From the NCBI GenBank assembly GCA_016617855.1, contig JAECUM010001162.1:1-64000 (forward strand): a DNA stretch of 64,000 bases, in the 5' to 3' direction. The notes under the pieces are model-generated. The model saw nothing but the letters and a program-made list of their open reading frames with translations, had not been told where the DNA came from and ran no database searches. This document shows positions 11,943 to 23,572 of this stretch, in pieces (position 1 is the first letter of the stretch; the number at the start of each line of letters is the position of its first letter). The translations under genes and the position numbers were made by a program. This DNA is from Megalonaias nervosa (lineage: Eukaryota > Mollusca > Bivalvia > Unionida > Unionidae).

Positions 11943-12341
11943 GATAGTACACAGTGTAGAGGAGTGTATATAAGTAGCAATTAAACAGCCATGAGTGGAA
12001 AATGGTTGATCACGTGATCTCTGTATCAACCGCTGACGATATAGCAATTATTTATTAAGGACTGTATCACTGTGTGATTAAAGTACGAGACTTGTGGGAA
12101 CTTCCAGTCCTTTCAAAATAAATTCATTTTCATGCAGTCACATTAAATATAAATTCGATTTTTTTACCCCCCAAAAGTTACTGCATATGTATGAGTCATG
12201 TAACAACTCCGTACAACACTTCTAGTTTTATCTGACAGTATCTGAAGGCATGTTAAATTTTCTTGATCAATGACACTCATGTAAATAAAACTAAGTTTTG
12301 TCCTGAGCATAATATGTCAACATGTCCAGAATCTTAAAGGG

Positions 12342-12343
<2 letters not shown>

Positions 12344-12391
<48 letters not shown>

Positions 12392-12402
12392 GAGAGAAAG
12401 AG
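12344..12402. repeat. (GA)n microsatellite
   Basis: Roughly 29 GA dinucleotides with one T interruption and one AA interruption near the right end. Confidence 0.97.
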
Positions 12403-12840
12403 CATGCCAGAGATCTGCATTAGGTTGCCATGGACTTCAACCTTCCTCCTGGACAATACTGACACATTTGGCATTCTAATGCTTAAAGTATGAAATGAAT
12501 TTAAAAACTAATACACAAGCAACAATTCAATTAAATAGAGAGAAATGTGATGTTCTTGGAATTTCAACTATATCTGCCATAAATAAAGGAATAACTGACT
12601 GACCCCAAATACCTTCCAAAGGCTGAAATCATTAGTCTCAATTTGTCAAGAGCTCTTGATATGAGCTGATCCCAGATTTCTCATCCACAGGGAATGATAA
12701 ATATCACAAAAGAGCTCAAATTTTCCCATACAGAAAGTTAAAAAATTGGGATTCCAATAAAACAAATATCCTATTCAACAATCAGCTCCACAGCATTTGC
12801 TTCTTTGTTACTTTTTTTTAATATATGTCATAAATTTTGC

Positions 12841-12955
12841 CACTTGTAATCCCTTGTCAATATATTTCCATCTATTGTAATGTCCTGTCAATACATTTCC
12901 ATCTATTGCAATCAAATGTCTATATGTTTCCATCTGCTACAATCAACTGTCAATA
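12841..12955. repeat. Short tandem array, about 32-bp unit
   Basis: About 3.5 copies built on TGTCAATATATTTCCATCTA plus TTGTAATC, clearly diverged from each other. Confidence 0.7.
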
Positions 12956-12984
12956 ACTAAAGAGAATCTGCATGAAGAACTACT

Positions 12985-14285
12985 GCTGTTCTAATACTGA
13001 ATGCCATTTAATGTTCTAATACTGAAATTTAATGTTCAAATACTGAATGCCATAGATTGTTCTAATACTGAATGCCATTTAACGTTCTAATACTGGATGC
13101 AATTTAATGTTCAAATACTGGCAATATTGAATGCCATTTAATGTTCTAATACTGAATGTAATTTAATGTTTAAAAACTGAATGCCATATAATGTTCTAAT
13201 ACTGAATGCAATTTACTGTTCTAATACTGAATGCCATTTGATGTTCTATTACTGAATGCAATTTAATGTTCTAATACTGAATGCCATTTAATGTTCTAAT
13301 ATGAATGTAATTTAATGTTCAAATACTGAATGCCATATCATGTTCTAATACTGAATGTACTTTAATGTTTTAATACTGAATGCCATATAATGTTCTAATA
13401 CTGAATGCCATATAATGTTCTAATACTGAATGCCATTTAATGTTCTAATACAGAATGCAATGTAATGTTCTAATACTGAATGCCATGAAATGTGCTAATA
13501 TTGAATGCAATGTAATGTTCTAATAATGAATGCCACATGTTCTAATACTGAATGCCATGTAATATTCTAATACTGAATGAAATTCAATGTTCTAATACTG
13601 AATGTAATTTAATGTTCTAATACTGAATGTAATTTAATGTTTTAATACTGAATGCAATATATTGTTCTAATACTGAATGCCATTTAATATTCTAATACTG
13701 AATGCAAAATAATGTTCTAATACTGAATGCCATTTAATGTTCAAATACTGAATGCAATTTAATGTTTTAATACTGAATGCCATTTAATGTTCTAATATAA
13801 ATGTAATTTAATGTTCATATACTGAATGCCAAATTAATGTTCTAACACTGAATGTAATTTAATGATCTAATACTGAATGTAATTTAATGTTCTAATACTG
13901 AATGCCATATAATGTTCTAATACTGAATGCCATATAATGTTCTAATACTGAATGTAATTTAATGTTCTAATACTTAATGCAATGTAATGTTCTAATACTG
14001 AATGCCATGTAATGTTCTAATACTGAATGAAAATCAATGTTCTAATATTGAATGTAATTTAATGTTCTAATACTGATAGCAATTTAATGTTCTAATACTT
14101 AATGCCATTTAATGTTCTAATACTGATAACAATTTAATGTTCTAATATTGAATGTAATTTAATGTTCTAATACTGGATGCAATTTGATGTTCTAATACAG
14201 AATGTAATTTTTTATGTTCTAATACTGAAAAGTTTTAATACTGAATGTAATTTAATGTTCTAATACTGAATGCAGTTTAATAATG
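12985..14285. repeat. 25-bp tandem array (about 50 copies)
   Basis: The unit is ATGTTCTAATACTGAATGCC plus ATTTA. The last ten bases alternate between CCATTTA, GTAATTTA, GCAATTTA and CCATATA variants, and occasional indels break the register. Confidence 0.95.
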
Positions 14286-14320
14286 AACAGCAGACTAGTT
14301 AAACTGGAACAGTTACAGGA

Positions 14321-14480
14321 ATACAAATAGTACAGATCTTTGCAAACTCTATGGGTCTAAATACAAATAGTACAGAACTTTGCAAACTCTATGGGCCTAA
14401 ATACAAATAGTACAGATCTTTGCAAACTCTATGGGCCTAAATACAAATAGTACAGATCTTTGCAAACTCTATGGGCCTAA
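14321..14480. repeat. 40-bp x4 tandem array
   Basis: Four near-identical copies of ACAAATAGTACAGATCTTTG followed by CAAACTCTATGGGCCTAAAT, with only three point differences seen. Recent compared with the 25-bp array beside it. Confidence 0.95.
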
Positions 14481-14548
14481 ATATTTTGTTCCAGTTTTTG
14501 TTTAGTTCAGGTTTAGTTTACCAGAGATTAGATGGCTTTACTTAGCTG

Positions 14549-14735
14549 GTTGGTTTTAATAATACTTTAATGTTTTGACATGCCCAGAAAATGGGAGTTG
14601 TGTACCTATCTCAAGGACACACCGAGGCAGTCATTCAAGAAAGGTCTCTGTGATTATCAAACCAGTTTTTAAGTTACAAGTCCTTGTCCCATATAGGATT
14701 TCAACAGATGACTTGTCTGTATCCTGAGATGTAAA
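14549..14735 (-). mobile_element. Possible SINE family 3 fragment
   Basis: Begins with GGTTGGTTTTAATAATACTT, matching the inverted tail (GGTTGGTTGTTGGTTTTATA) of the element near 61.77 kb, then CTATCTCAAGGACACACCGA, comparable to TTTTCCAAGGACATACAAAG there. The tRNA-like head is too diverged to place. Confidence 0.4.
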
Positions 14736-15075
14736 AATGCTATCTATGAGGTAGAAACAGACCATTTATTCATATCAGGCAATGTGGATGTGCTCTCTAT
14801 GAGGTCTGAATAGACCCCATGTTCAAATCTTGAGATGTGCACATGCCACCCGAGATCTGATTAGACAATTTCTTCATATCAGGCAATGAGGATATGCTAC
14901 ATATGTGGTCTGAGCAGACCACTCATTCAAATCTTGAGATGTGGATATGTTACACACGAAAACACTTCTTGTTCAAATCTCCAGATGCGGGCATATTTAC
15001 CTATGAAGTCTGAATAGTCCACCTTTTCAAATTTTGGGATGTGGATATGTTAACTCAGGGGTCTGAATCAGAAAT
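14736..15075. repeat. Degenerate tandem array, about 55-60-bp unit
   Basis: Five to six diverged copies built on CATTCAAATCTTGAGATGTG, GATATG and CTATGAGGTCTGAATAGACC. It follows directly on the possible SINE fragment. Confidence 0.7.
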
Positions 15076-15614
15076 ACAGTAACAGAATTTGGAAAAGTAG
15101 CAAGGAGTCAGAGATAAAACCTCCCCTAGTGGTTCAGCAGACAATGCCTTTGTTGTGAGGTATGGGGTTAAATGGTGTCAATATTTCCGCTCAAGTTTGA
15201 TCACCTTTCCTCGAGGGAGATATCTGAAATTTTTCTTTTTTGCATTCTGGAATTTTGTATAATATCCATATTGACAATTCAAGCTCAGGGTTTTTTCCTC
15301 CCCTCATCATCGTGTGAATTTCCATTATATTAATAAGGACAACCTTATCATGCAGAATCATCAGGTTCATAGATACTGATATGTTCGTGGTACATTGACA
15401 TTGTCTATACTCGCTTTTAAGTTGAGTTTATAAAAAATATAAAAAGTGTTAAAAAAAAAAAGAAGCATGGGAAAATCCAAGTTGCCAGGAAAATAAGCAA
15501 ACTTAATGGCTTTATAATAATACACAAACTAAAATCAACAATAAAAAGAATTGCTAAGAAAGACAATGTATTGTGGTGTGGGAAAAGCCCTGGACTGATC
15601 AGATACTGTACAGC
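15076..15614. other. Unassigned, with a weak tRNA-like stretch
   Basis: CTAGTGGTTCAGCAGACAAT and GAGGTATGGGGTTAAATGG near 15129-15176 vaguely resemble a tRNA-derived SINE head. Too degenerate to call; nothing else seen. Confidence 0.35.
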
Positions 15615-15631
15615 TAGTTTATAATACTGTA

Positions 15632-15879
15632 GTTGTTGTTGTGGGGCTTAACGCCATTTTTCAGCACACGATAGGCTATACATGGCGGCCAGTATTAATG
15701 GTGGAGGAAGAAACCGGGAAATCCCCAGAAAGAACCACCGACCCACGAGAAGCTACTGGCAAGCTTTCTCACATATCCACATTCACCGAATCCTAGACTC
15801 GAACCCACGCAGACAGAGGTGAGATGGCAGTGATTCGTAACGAAGAGCGCTTTAGACCACTCGGCCACTCGGGGCCCCT
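15632..15879 (-). mobile_element. SINE family 1, copy 2, perfect target duplication
   Basis: The complement reads GGGGCCCCGAGTGGCCGAGT, then GGTCTAAAGCGCTC, box B GGGTTCGAGTCT, the conserved body and a (CAA)n end. It is bracketed by TAGTTTATAATACTGTA at 15615-15631 and 15880-15896, an exact 17-bp target-site duplication, showing full-length insertion by target-primed reverse transcription. The least decayed family 1 copy here. Confidence 0.96.
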
Positions 15880-15896
15880 TAGTTTATAATACTGTA

Positions 15897-16619
15897 TATG
15901 TGCTGAAAATGTTGCAAATAATAAATAAATTACAGACTTGGTTCAAAAATGAATTGAGGTAGACTCACTTTCAATAAATATTTAAAATGTGTGTTGTATT
16001 CATGCTGTATTTTATTTTCATCAGGTGCTTTTATCTCTTGTATTTAGTTAAAACTAGAAGTAATACACCTACCAAGGTATCCCCTCTGTACTGCATAACT
16101 TACACAACTCTGATAACGTCTTACACAGCACTATCTGAATAATGCATTTAGCAAAATGTCAAGTGTCTGCCTTCCTTGCTTCATTATTGCAACATGACCA
16201 GCACTGCAAATCATGATCAACTGGATGTGTAAGAAAAGAGACTGAAATATCTGGTTCTTTTGCCATCATTGAATTGTGTGTAAGCCAAGCACTTTCACTG
16301 ATAATAGATCAGAAATATCAAGCATCTTCAAGCCTTGGACCAATCTGTATTGAATGGAAGAAGGTGGTACTGGATGAATCAATTTTGACAGATCACTGTG
16401 ATGTATTATTAAGCTTTGTAAATGAACTTTTTTTTCATCTTGCCAGCTATTGGCTTCTTTTGAAATTCCTGTTACAGACTAGATATCTTATTCTAATCAT
16501 GTTAATGTATTTTTTTAAAAATGAGTAGTACTATAGTCTTTCAATGGATAAAACATCAATAAGCACACAAATGTTTTGGGGTTTGGTTTTTTTTTTTTTT
16601 AAAAAAAGGAATGACTGCT
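15897..16619. other. No recognised feature
   Basis: Includes an 84-codon plus-strand frame at 16274-16528 with no domain resemblance; I do not regard it as coding. Confidence 0.45.
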
Positions 16620-16775
16620 GTGTATACTCACTTATAAGTCAGGTCCAAATGCAAACAACACAGACCCATATCTGCCATCATATAATGTACCTGTTGATGA
16701 GAGTCTATGTTGATTGTTCTACAGATTACTCTGAACAAACTGTACAGACCCAAATTTGTCTGCACAATATGCGAT
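16620..16775. mobile_element. Hairpin MITE, copy 3 (right end lost)
   Basis: Starts TATACTCACTTATAAGTC like the complement of the right ends elsewhere, followed by CACAGACCCATATCTGCC and CTGTACAGACCCAAATTTGT. The right terminal sequence is not detectable. Confidence 0.6.
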
Positions 16776-17129
16776 GGGAAATCTTGGTTTATATATCTGC
16801 TTCCGTCTTGGTTTCTATTTTATTACTCATGACCTTAAACTTTTTCCAACAAATTGGCTAGCAACATACTCAGATTACACTTAGCTTTACAGGGTTTATT
16901 TTTTGTGTAAAATTGGCATTTGTCCCAAAACAAATTTCTTTCAATTTTCAGAGAAGAGGGGATTAGGTTTAATGAGTTAAATTTAATGTTATCTGGGAAA
17001 ATGTCATAGCCAAAAAAAACTATACAGTTTTAAGGCAATGTTATGCTTGCTGGGGTTTTCATATTGAGACAGCTGTAAATGTAAATGTGACCAATTAATA
17101 GAAAATTTGTATGATACCAATTCAGTGAA

Positions 17130-17510
17130 AACAGAAAATTGTATGCAATGTCAATCTGATAACTGAATAGAAATTGCAATTGTCAATCTAATGACTGAAG
17201 AGAAACTGCATTTGTCAATCTAATGATTGAAGAGAAACTGCATTTGTCAATCTAATGACTGAATAGAAACTGCATCTGTCAATCTAATGACTGAATAGAA
17301 ATTGTACATTTCAGTGTGAATGAATAGAAATTGTATGTGATGTCAATCTGATGACTGAATAGATATAGCAGTTGTCGGTCTAATGACTGAATAAAAACTG
17401 TGTGTCTCAATCTGATCACTGAATAGAAAATTGCATATGATGTCAATATGATGACTGAACAGAAATTGTATGTAATGTCAATCTAATGATGCAACAGAAA
17501 TTGCATGTAA
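17130..17510. repeat. Degenerate tandem array, about 31-bp unit
   Basis: Around twelve copies of a motif with TGTCAATCTAATGACTGAAT and AGAAATTGCAT, variable in length. It begins about 150 bp downstream (in transcript sense) of the donor of the 17658-17767 exon. Confidence 0.85.
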
Positions 17511-17657
17511 TGTTGATTATTTCAAGGATTTAATAGTTTTGGTTAATATTCACTAAAGTGCTGGCTAATTGCTATTTTCTGAAATAATCTCTTTAACTCA
17601 TTACATATTTTATTCCGACTCAATCATACAAATTATATAAAATTTTAAACAACTTAC

Positions 17658-17767
17658 TGTTTTTCTTGGGACAATTGAGTCTGAAGAAATGATTGTTGCC
17701 CCACAGAATCCTGTTACCATGTTTCACACGAGTGCGCTCATGGATTACTGACCCATTGACACAAGTT
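17658..17767 (-). CDS. KIF13: Kinesin-3 (KIF13-like) exon: C-terminal half of FHA domain
   Basis: Minus-strand exon of 110 bp between a CAG acceptor (17770-17768) and a GTAAGT donor (from 17657 down). Its first base completes the Arg codon of the 33161-33309 exon. It then reads TCVNGSVIHERTRV and KHGNRILWGNNHFFRLNCPK, and ends in phase 1. R-CVNG followed by HG-RILWGNNHFFR is the FHA-domain core of KIF13-type kinesin-3 proteins; KIF1-type motors instead have a G-RI-MG-(S/N)HVFRFNHP version, which argues for KIF13. The intron to the previous exon is about 15.4 kb. A (CA)n tract lies 100 bp upstream of the acceptor and a degenerate 31-bp array starts about 150 bp past the donor. Confidence 0.9.
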
Positions 17768-17866
17768 CTGCAAATAAAACATAATCAGTTATACTACATG
17801 TATGCCTTCTGGGGGCATCTAAGCTTAACTGGCAACATATAGCCAAGATTGTGCAGATGTGCCATT

Positions 17867-17867
<1 letters not shown>

Positions 17868-17901
<34 letters not shown>

Positions 17902-17925
17902 CACACACACACACACACACACACT
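17868..17925. repeat. (CA)n microsatellite
   Basis: An AC repeat interrupted by a single TGC at 17899-17901, about 100 bp upstream (transcript sense) of the kinesin exon at 17658-17767. Confidence 0.97.
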
Positions 17926-17974
17926 ATCGATCAAAATACCTCCTAATCCAGGCTTCCACTAACATGCATATTAA

Positions 17975-18412
17975 GCTGTATACAGTCAAGCATAAAAAGA
18001 AATCCCATGATCCCATCTATACTGTCATGCATACAGTCAAGCATAAAAAGAAATCCCATGATCCCATCTATACTGTCATGCATACAGTCAAGCATAAAAA
18101 GAAATCCCATGATCCCATCTATACTGTTATGCATACAGTCAAGCATAAAAAGAAATCCCATGATCCCATCTACACTGTCATGCATACAGTCAAGCATAAA
18201 AAGAAATCCCATGATCCCATTTAAACGGTCATGCATACAAAGAATCCCACAATCCCATCTATACTGTAATGTATACTATCAAGCATTAAAAGAATCACAT
18301 TATCCCACTGATACTGTCATGCATACTTTACACAGAATCCCACAATCCCATCTATACTGTCATGTATACTGTCAAGCATTAAAAAGAATCCCATTACCCC
18401 ATTTAAACTGTC
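17975..18412. repeat. 51-bp tandem array, left part
   Basis: Five to six near-identical copies of TACTGTCATGCATACAGTCA, AGCATAAAAAGAAATCCCAT and GATCCCATCTA, followed by more diverged copies up to 18412. The array resumes at 18729 after a SINE insertion. 51 bp is a multiple of three, which produces open frames of about 100-140 codons that are not genes. Confidence 0.95.
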
Positions 18413-18728
18413 CTCCAGTGGCCTAGTGGTTAGAGCGTCTGCCTCGGATACGGGAGGTCGTGGGTTTGATCCCCGGCCAAGTTATACCAAAGACTTATAA
18501 AAATGGTACTAACAGCTGCCTTGCTTGGCACTCAACATTAAGAGGTTAGTGTTAGGACTGGTCGGTCTGATGTCAGGATAATGTGACTGGGTGGGACATC
18601 GTGCTACATGTCTGTGGCATGATGCCCAAGTGCTAGACATCACTATAAACTGCCATACTGCAGACGTTGTAGTGACATGACTGAAAAATTGGTAAAAGCT
18701 ACGTTAAAATCTAAATCACACACACACA
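18413..18728 (+). mobile_element. SINE family 2, copy 2, inside the 51-bp array
   Basis: Head CAGTGGCCTAGTGGTTAGAG, box B GTGGGTTTGATCCCCGG, body GGATAATGTGACTGGGTGGG and CATCACTATAAACTGCCATA, tail TAAATC(AC)n. Flanks CCCATTTAAACTGTC (18398-18412) and CCCATTTATACTGTC (18729-18743) form a 15-bp duplication with one mismatch, although the array unit itself contains this motif. The only plus-strand copy of family 2 here, and it gives the full-length reference of about 316 bp. Confidence 0.93.
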
Positions 18729-18860
18729 CCCATTTATACTGTCATGCATACTTTATAAAGAATCCCACAATCCCATCTATACTGTCAAGCAGTAAAAGAA
18801 TCCCACAAATCTCATCTATACTGATATGCATACTGTCAAGCATCAAAATGAATCTCGAGC
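18729..18860. repeat. 51-bp tandem array, right part
   Basis: About 2.5 diverged units of the array at 17975-18412, continuing in phase after the SINE. Confidence 0.9.
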
Positions 18861-19519
18861 ATATACCATCATCGATGATAAAATAAATACCACTAAAGCT
18901 TTGTTTTAAATGAATTAGAAAAAAGAAATCAATGAAAGAAAGCAAAGCACTCCTCCATGTTTTTCTAATTGGTTGTTCACAGTAAAAACATCAATCAAAC
19001 AAGTTCGTCAGCATAAATTGCCAGTGATTAGTATTTCATAATTACAATGACACAGGAAAGACACAGCATTATTATTTCTTCATTTGAACTGTCACAGAAC
19101 TTAAATATACCTGTCATGCATTAGCCAACATAAATAATAAAATGATTGGCAATCCGAAGAAAATTTCTACGGTAAATGGCTGGACCAATTCTCATGGCTG
19201 TACCATTTCTCATGACCAATTCTAATGGCTGGACCAATTCTCATTGCTGAGACATGAGCAAAACAATGTGATGTTTTTGCTTTGTCATCCACTGTTTATC
19301 ATGCTGGATGTAATGAACATGTACATTCTTTGAAAGATAAACATGTGATAAAAAAAGCACCTCTGTTGTTACTACATTCAACAAAGTATTATATAATTGG
19401 CAGAAGAAGCTATGACAACATTAGTTCAAAATGACTATTATTCAATCAGCCAGTGATCAGCCCTGAATCCAGGCCAGTCAACTTCATGAATTTTGCTTTA
19501 ATTTATAGGAAATGCTTTA
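18861..19519. other. No recognised feature
   Basis: Unique-looking AT-rich sequence, apart from a small GGCTGGACCAATTCTCA repeat (three imperfect copies, 19180-19250). Confidence 0.45.
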
Positions 19520-22060
19520 AAGGTCATTTGAGAGAAGATATAAAGCCCTTCCTGGGTCTTGCTTGTAAGTAGGTCTTCTGTCGACAACTGATGAGATCCA
19601 ATGAGGGGTCATAATAGTCGTTAAAATATATGAAAACAAAAATACAAGACTTCTTTAAAAAAAAATGTAAAAAAAGGAGTCCCTCAATGGGACTAATACT
19701 CTTCTGGGTGCAAAAGAATTCCAGTACTTCAAGATACAACCATTTCTTTCTTGTAACTGCTGTTTGCTGAAACCACCACTTCATTCTTCAGCAATAACAA
19801 GATTTTCAAATTAACTGCTATGATGGACATTTTGGAGGTTAGATATAGGAAAAAAGTAGACATCATTAAGTTTTTGGGTGAAAACCCCATTTCACATCAT
19901 CCATTCATAATGTGTAGTAACTACAAGATTTCAAGACAACTGCCATGGTGGCCATATTGGATGAACAACTGGCACCCTTTTTATTTTGGACCAACTAGGT
20001 GTCATAAGAACTCTATTGGTGAAAATCAAATGTTAATATAGCCATCCATTTGGGAGTACAGACCACCATGGTGGCCATATTGAGGGTTAGTTATTTTCAT
20101 GTAGGACCAACAAGACACCATAAAAACTCTTGATGAAAAAGTAGATGGGGTGGGAGTGGGGGTAAAATTACTTTACCCCCCTGCCCACCCCTCAAACCAG
20201 AGTTCCTTCATGGGGCTGATGCTCTACTGGCAAAAAAAATTTCCAGGATTTCAAAACCACTTCTTCCTTTTAAGTTTTGAGTGTTAAAACACTCTATGAT
20301 ATTCTTTAGCTATAACACGATTTTCAAATTAGCTGCTGTGGCACACATATTGGATTTCAACATGCCACCATTTTCATTTAGGCTAAAGTAGACATCATCT
20401 TTAAGTGAAACCCTATATCATAATGATCAACAACTCAGGGGGAGTAAAGACAATATTTTCAAGACAGCCATTGTGGCAGATACATTGGAAGTATGACTGG
20501 CACCAATTACGTATCGTAACAAGTCCATTGGTAAAAACCTCATGTTGATGTAGTGATCCATTTTGAGTGGAGTCGAAATAACAAGTATTGTAACTGTGAA
20601 TTTTGTAAGATCTGATGGTAACACAAACTAAGTGTACACTGCAGGGTCAGCATGACACGTAACAAATTGACAAATGGTCTAGGTACCATGTTAAATTATT
20701 ACCCTGTGGTGGTTTTAAAATCCCTGTTTGGGGCGTGATTGATTTTTAATTAGGGTCTGTTTCATAATGGTCAGACAGATGTATGAAAATTGGGCCCTAA
20801 GTATCGGAAAATGAGTTGAAATGATGCAGACAACTTTGTACTCATTGAAATAAGTGTTATAAGATGAGACTTTCCTGAATTTGGTTTATTAAGAAAGTGC
20901 ATGGTAACCTAAGAGGTCCCTTAAATAATCAAATTCTGACAGAAAGTGGGGCAAACCAACATCGTATAGATAATGTACAAAAAGGATATATGTAAAATTG
21001 AGATAACATTTGTTGACTGAAGACCACAATGTGGTGAAAGAACTAGCAACATTAGAAATATTTCTTTGGTTGCAAATTTGAAACACATTCATTAATATGG
21101 CATCCTTGAAAAAAAAATGACTGTTCTGAACAGAGTGTGCAAAATGCATGAGTAGACTCTGCCTTAAAGACGATTCCCCACTCTCTGGGAGGAAGTATTC
21201 ACATCAAAAAGATGAAGTTCTGACATACAAAAGTGAAGTCAATACACTGGCAACAGGTGAGTTAGTGCTGCGATTAAAACACCATATCAAAATGACGTTC
21301 CATTTAAAAGGAATAGTTACAATGCTTTTCGTGAAGACAGAAGATTGGATGTCAGATTAGCACCATCTTAATCGAGGATCAACAAAACATCAGAAGTCTG
21401 TTAGTGAAAAGCTCAGGAGAAGGAGTGATAGCAAGATTTTCAAGCTGGCCACAGTGAAAGCCATATTAAACCAGCATCCTTTTCATTTAGGACTAACTAT
21501 ACAGCATAAGAAATCTTCTGGCGAAAACACCAATGTCAATATGATTTTCCATTCAGAAGGGCTAGCTATAAAAAGATTTTCAAGATGGCTACTGTGGTGC
21601 TCATATTGTATGTCAGATTGACACCATTAGTATGCAAGACCAAGTAGAGATCATGAAGTCTTTTAGTGAACACCTCATGTCCATATGAGTATTCATTCAG
21701 GAATAGTGATAACTATAACAAGATTTTCAAGATGCCTCAAATGGTAACCACACTGGTCATCTGATTAGCAACATTTTTATTTTTTCAACCAACTTACATC
21801 ACAGTAGTCTTTTACTGAAAACCTCATATTGATATGATCATTAGTTCAGTAGAAGTAGGTGTAACAAGATTTTCAAGATGGCCACTATGGTGGCCATCTT
21901 GGAAGTCTAAGCAGCACCATGTTCATTTAGGATAACTAGGCCATGGGATGAATGTATGTGTAAAGTTTCATGCAATCCTCCAAGTAATTTATGGCAGGTA
22001 GTAATAACAAACTTGTCCTTACAGACCGTTGGACAATGAATGCAGACAACAGATGATGGA
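19520..22060. repeat. GGCCAC interspersed family, multi-copy block
   Basis: Long block of diverged units of about 150-170 bp. Recurrent landmarks are AACAAGATTTTCAAGATGGC, GGTGGCCATATTGGA, GCACCATTTTCATTTAGGA, CCAACTAGACATCAT, GTGAAAACCTCATGT and CCATTCAGGAGGAG. The right end (21900-22060) carries GGATGAATGTATGTGTAAAG and ACAACAGATGATGGAC, matching the 3' ends at 9.0, 34.35 and 53.3 kb. Paired GGCCAC/GTGGCC sequences give short palindromes, e.g. 21875-21900 with 11-bp perfect arms. No transposase or RT was found. It could be a tandemly amplified core of a non-autonomous element. Confidence 0.75.
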
Positions 22061-22363
22061 CGATAAACTGTTCTGTAGGGGAACACTGCTGAAGTGTATA
22101 ACTTCACAAAAGTGGTTTATAAATGCTGTCCTTGATAAGCAGGTGTCCTTTAGATACATACTGCTTTCATAAAACAATGACTAACCAGCACCAGCTGCCT
22201 ATATATATCATGTACACCCAAACATGAGTAGTGCATACTCTGTCCTGCCATCAAATAACAGATCTATTTATAGATCAGGCACTATTTATGGATCAGAGTC
22301 TATATACAGAACTGGCAAATTTAAAGATTTGGCTTAATCCATTAAGAGCAATAGATAGAGACC
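22061..22363. other. No clear feature
   Basis: A small repeat around 22258-22310 (CTATTTATAGATCAGGCA, CTATTTATGGATCAGAGT) is the only structure visible. Confidence 0.45.
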
Positions 22364-22760
22364 CTATGTGACAGTTATCTTTTTGATGTTTGCATCTGGG
22401 TGCATATTATACATGGGCAAATTCACTTTCTTCTCATCCCCCCACATTAGTTGGGTAATGCTGTGTAACTCTCCTTCTGTCCATCCATCTATCCATCCAT
22501 CAGTAAGCACATATCCTCCAAAACCATTGGGTGGAAATTCACCAAACTTGGTATATGGGTTACCTAACTGTGAAATATGGGCATGATTTTGGGGCATATC
22601 TGAGTTACTTAATGCTTTCTGAATGTTTTTTCTTGATCAAACTTGAAACATGCATAGGTGGCACCTTTATGAGGACACCTCATATGTAACCAGTTTTTGG
22701 TTATGACCTTGGCCAAGAATGGGGGATGGGCGAGTCGGTCCTTGGGGGTGGGGAAGATAG
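22364..22760. other. Probable interspersed repeat of unknown class
   Basis: CTTCTGTCCATCCATCTATC followed by AATTCACCAAACTTGGTATA and TGTGAAATATGGGCATGATT looks like a dispersed invertebrate repeat, but no second copy exists in this window to confirm it. Confidence 0.35.
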
Positions 22761-23572
22761 GGTGAATATTTAGTAACAAAGCATGTTGAATTTCTCATCA
22801 GAACTGAAACAATTCAGTTTTTCCTCTGTTTATTTCCACTGATATTCCACTCAGGTTATGTGGAGATCATATGTACGATTTAAACAGTTCTTGATCACAC
22901 CTAATAAGTCACAGAAAGAAAACCCCCAACATCCCCCATCCATCACACAAATTAAATGGCTGGTCCTTTATGGCACGCATGCAGCAGAACCTATTTTGCA
23001 TCAGAATCTACCTGACATTAAGTTTTGTACATTCAACTTCATGTACATGTGCTTTTGTTGACAGTGTGCACTGCCATTACTGTTTTAAGCATGTGGTTCA
23101 GATTCCAGTGTAAATTTGCTGCTTTCAACTCATTTTTTATTTTAATCAGCTATGGCTGTCATATGGAAATGAATCATCCACATCTCAGAGGATTACTTTC
23201 CCCATGTAACAATGGGATAAATTTATGTTATTCAAAGAGAATCTGAAATGTGTGCCTCACATCAAGTCAGTGCACATGTTTGTTGAGACTATTTTTTGAT
23301 AAATTAAAAATATAAAATACCTAAAGTGTTAGTGATCAACTTTCCGGTGATCATGATGTAGAATTCTGGGCTACATTGTTTAAACTGAACTGGAAATAAG
23401 TACAAATTTTTGGCATCAGCTGTTAATATACATATTGCACATAAGTGAATTGGACTTTTCTAAATACATGTGCAATGAATACAAGACTATCCTGGAATAA
23501 TTTTTTATTGTCCAGATATATAAATGGCATAAAGACAGTTGATCCTTCAAATGGCATCCAACTGTAAATCAC
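22761..23572. other. No recognised feature
   Basis: Two plus-strand frames of 67 and 73 codons overlap here without domain similarity; not supported as coding. Confidence 0.45.

Noticed and set aside
18413..18500. Genuine tRNA genes at the SINE heads
   Set aside because: Box A and B are present but each is fused to a conserved SINE body with target duplications, and the tRNA folds are incomplete.
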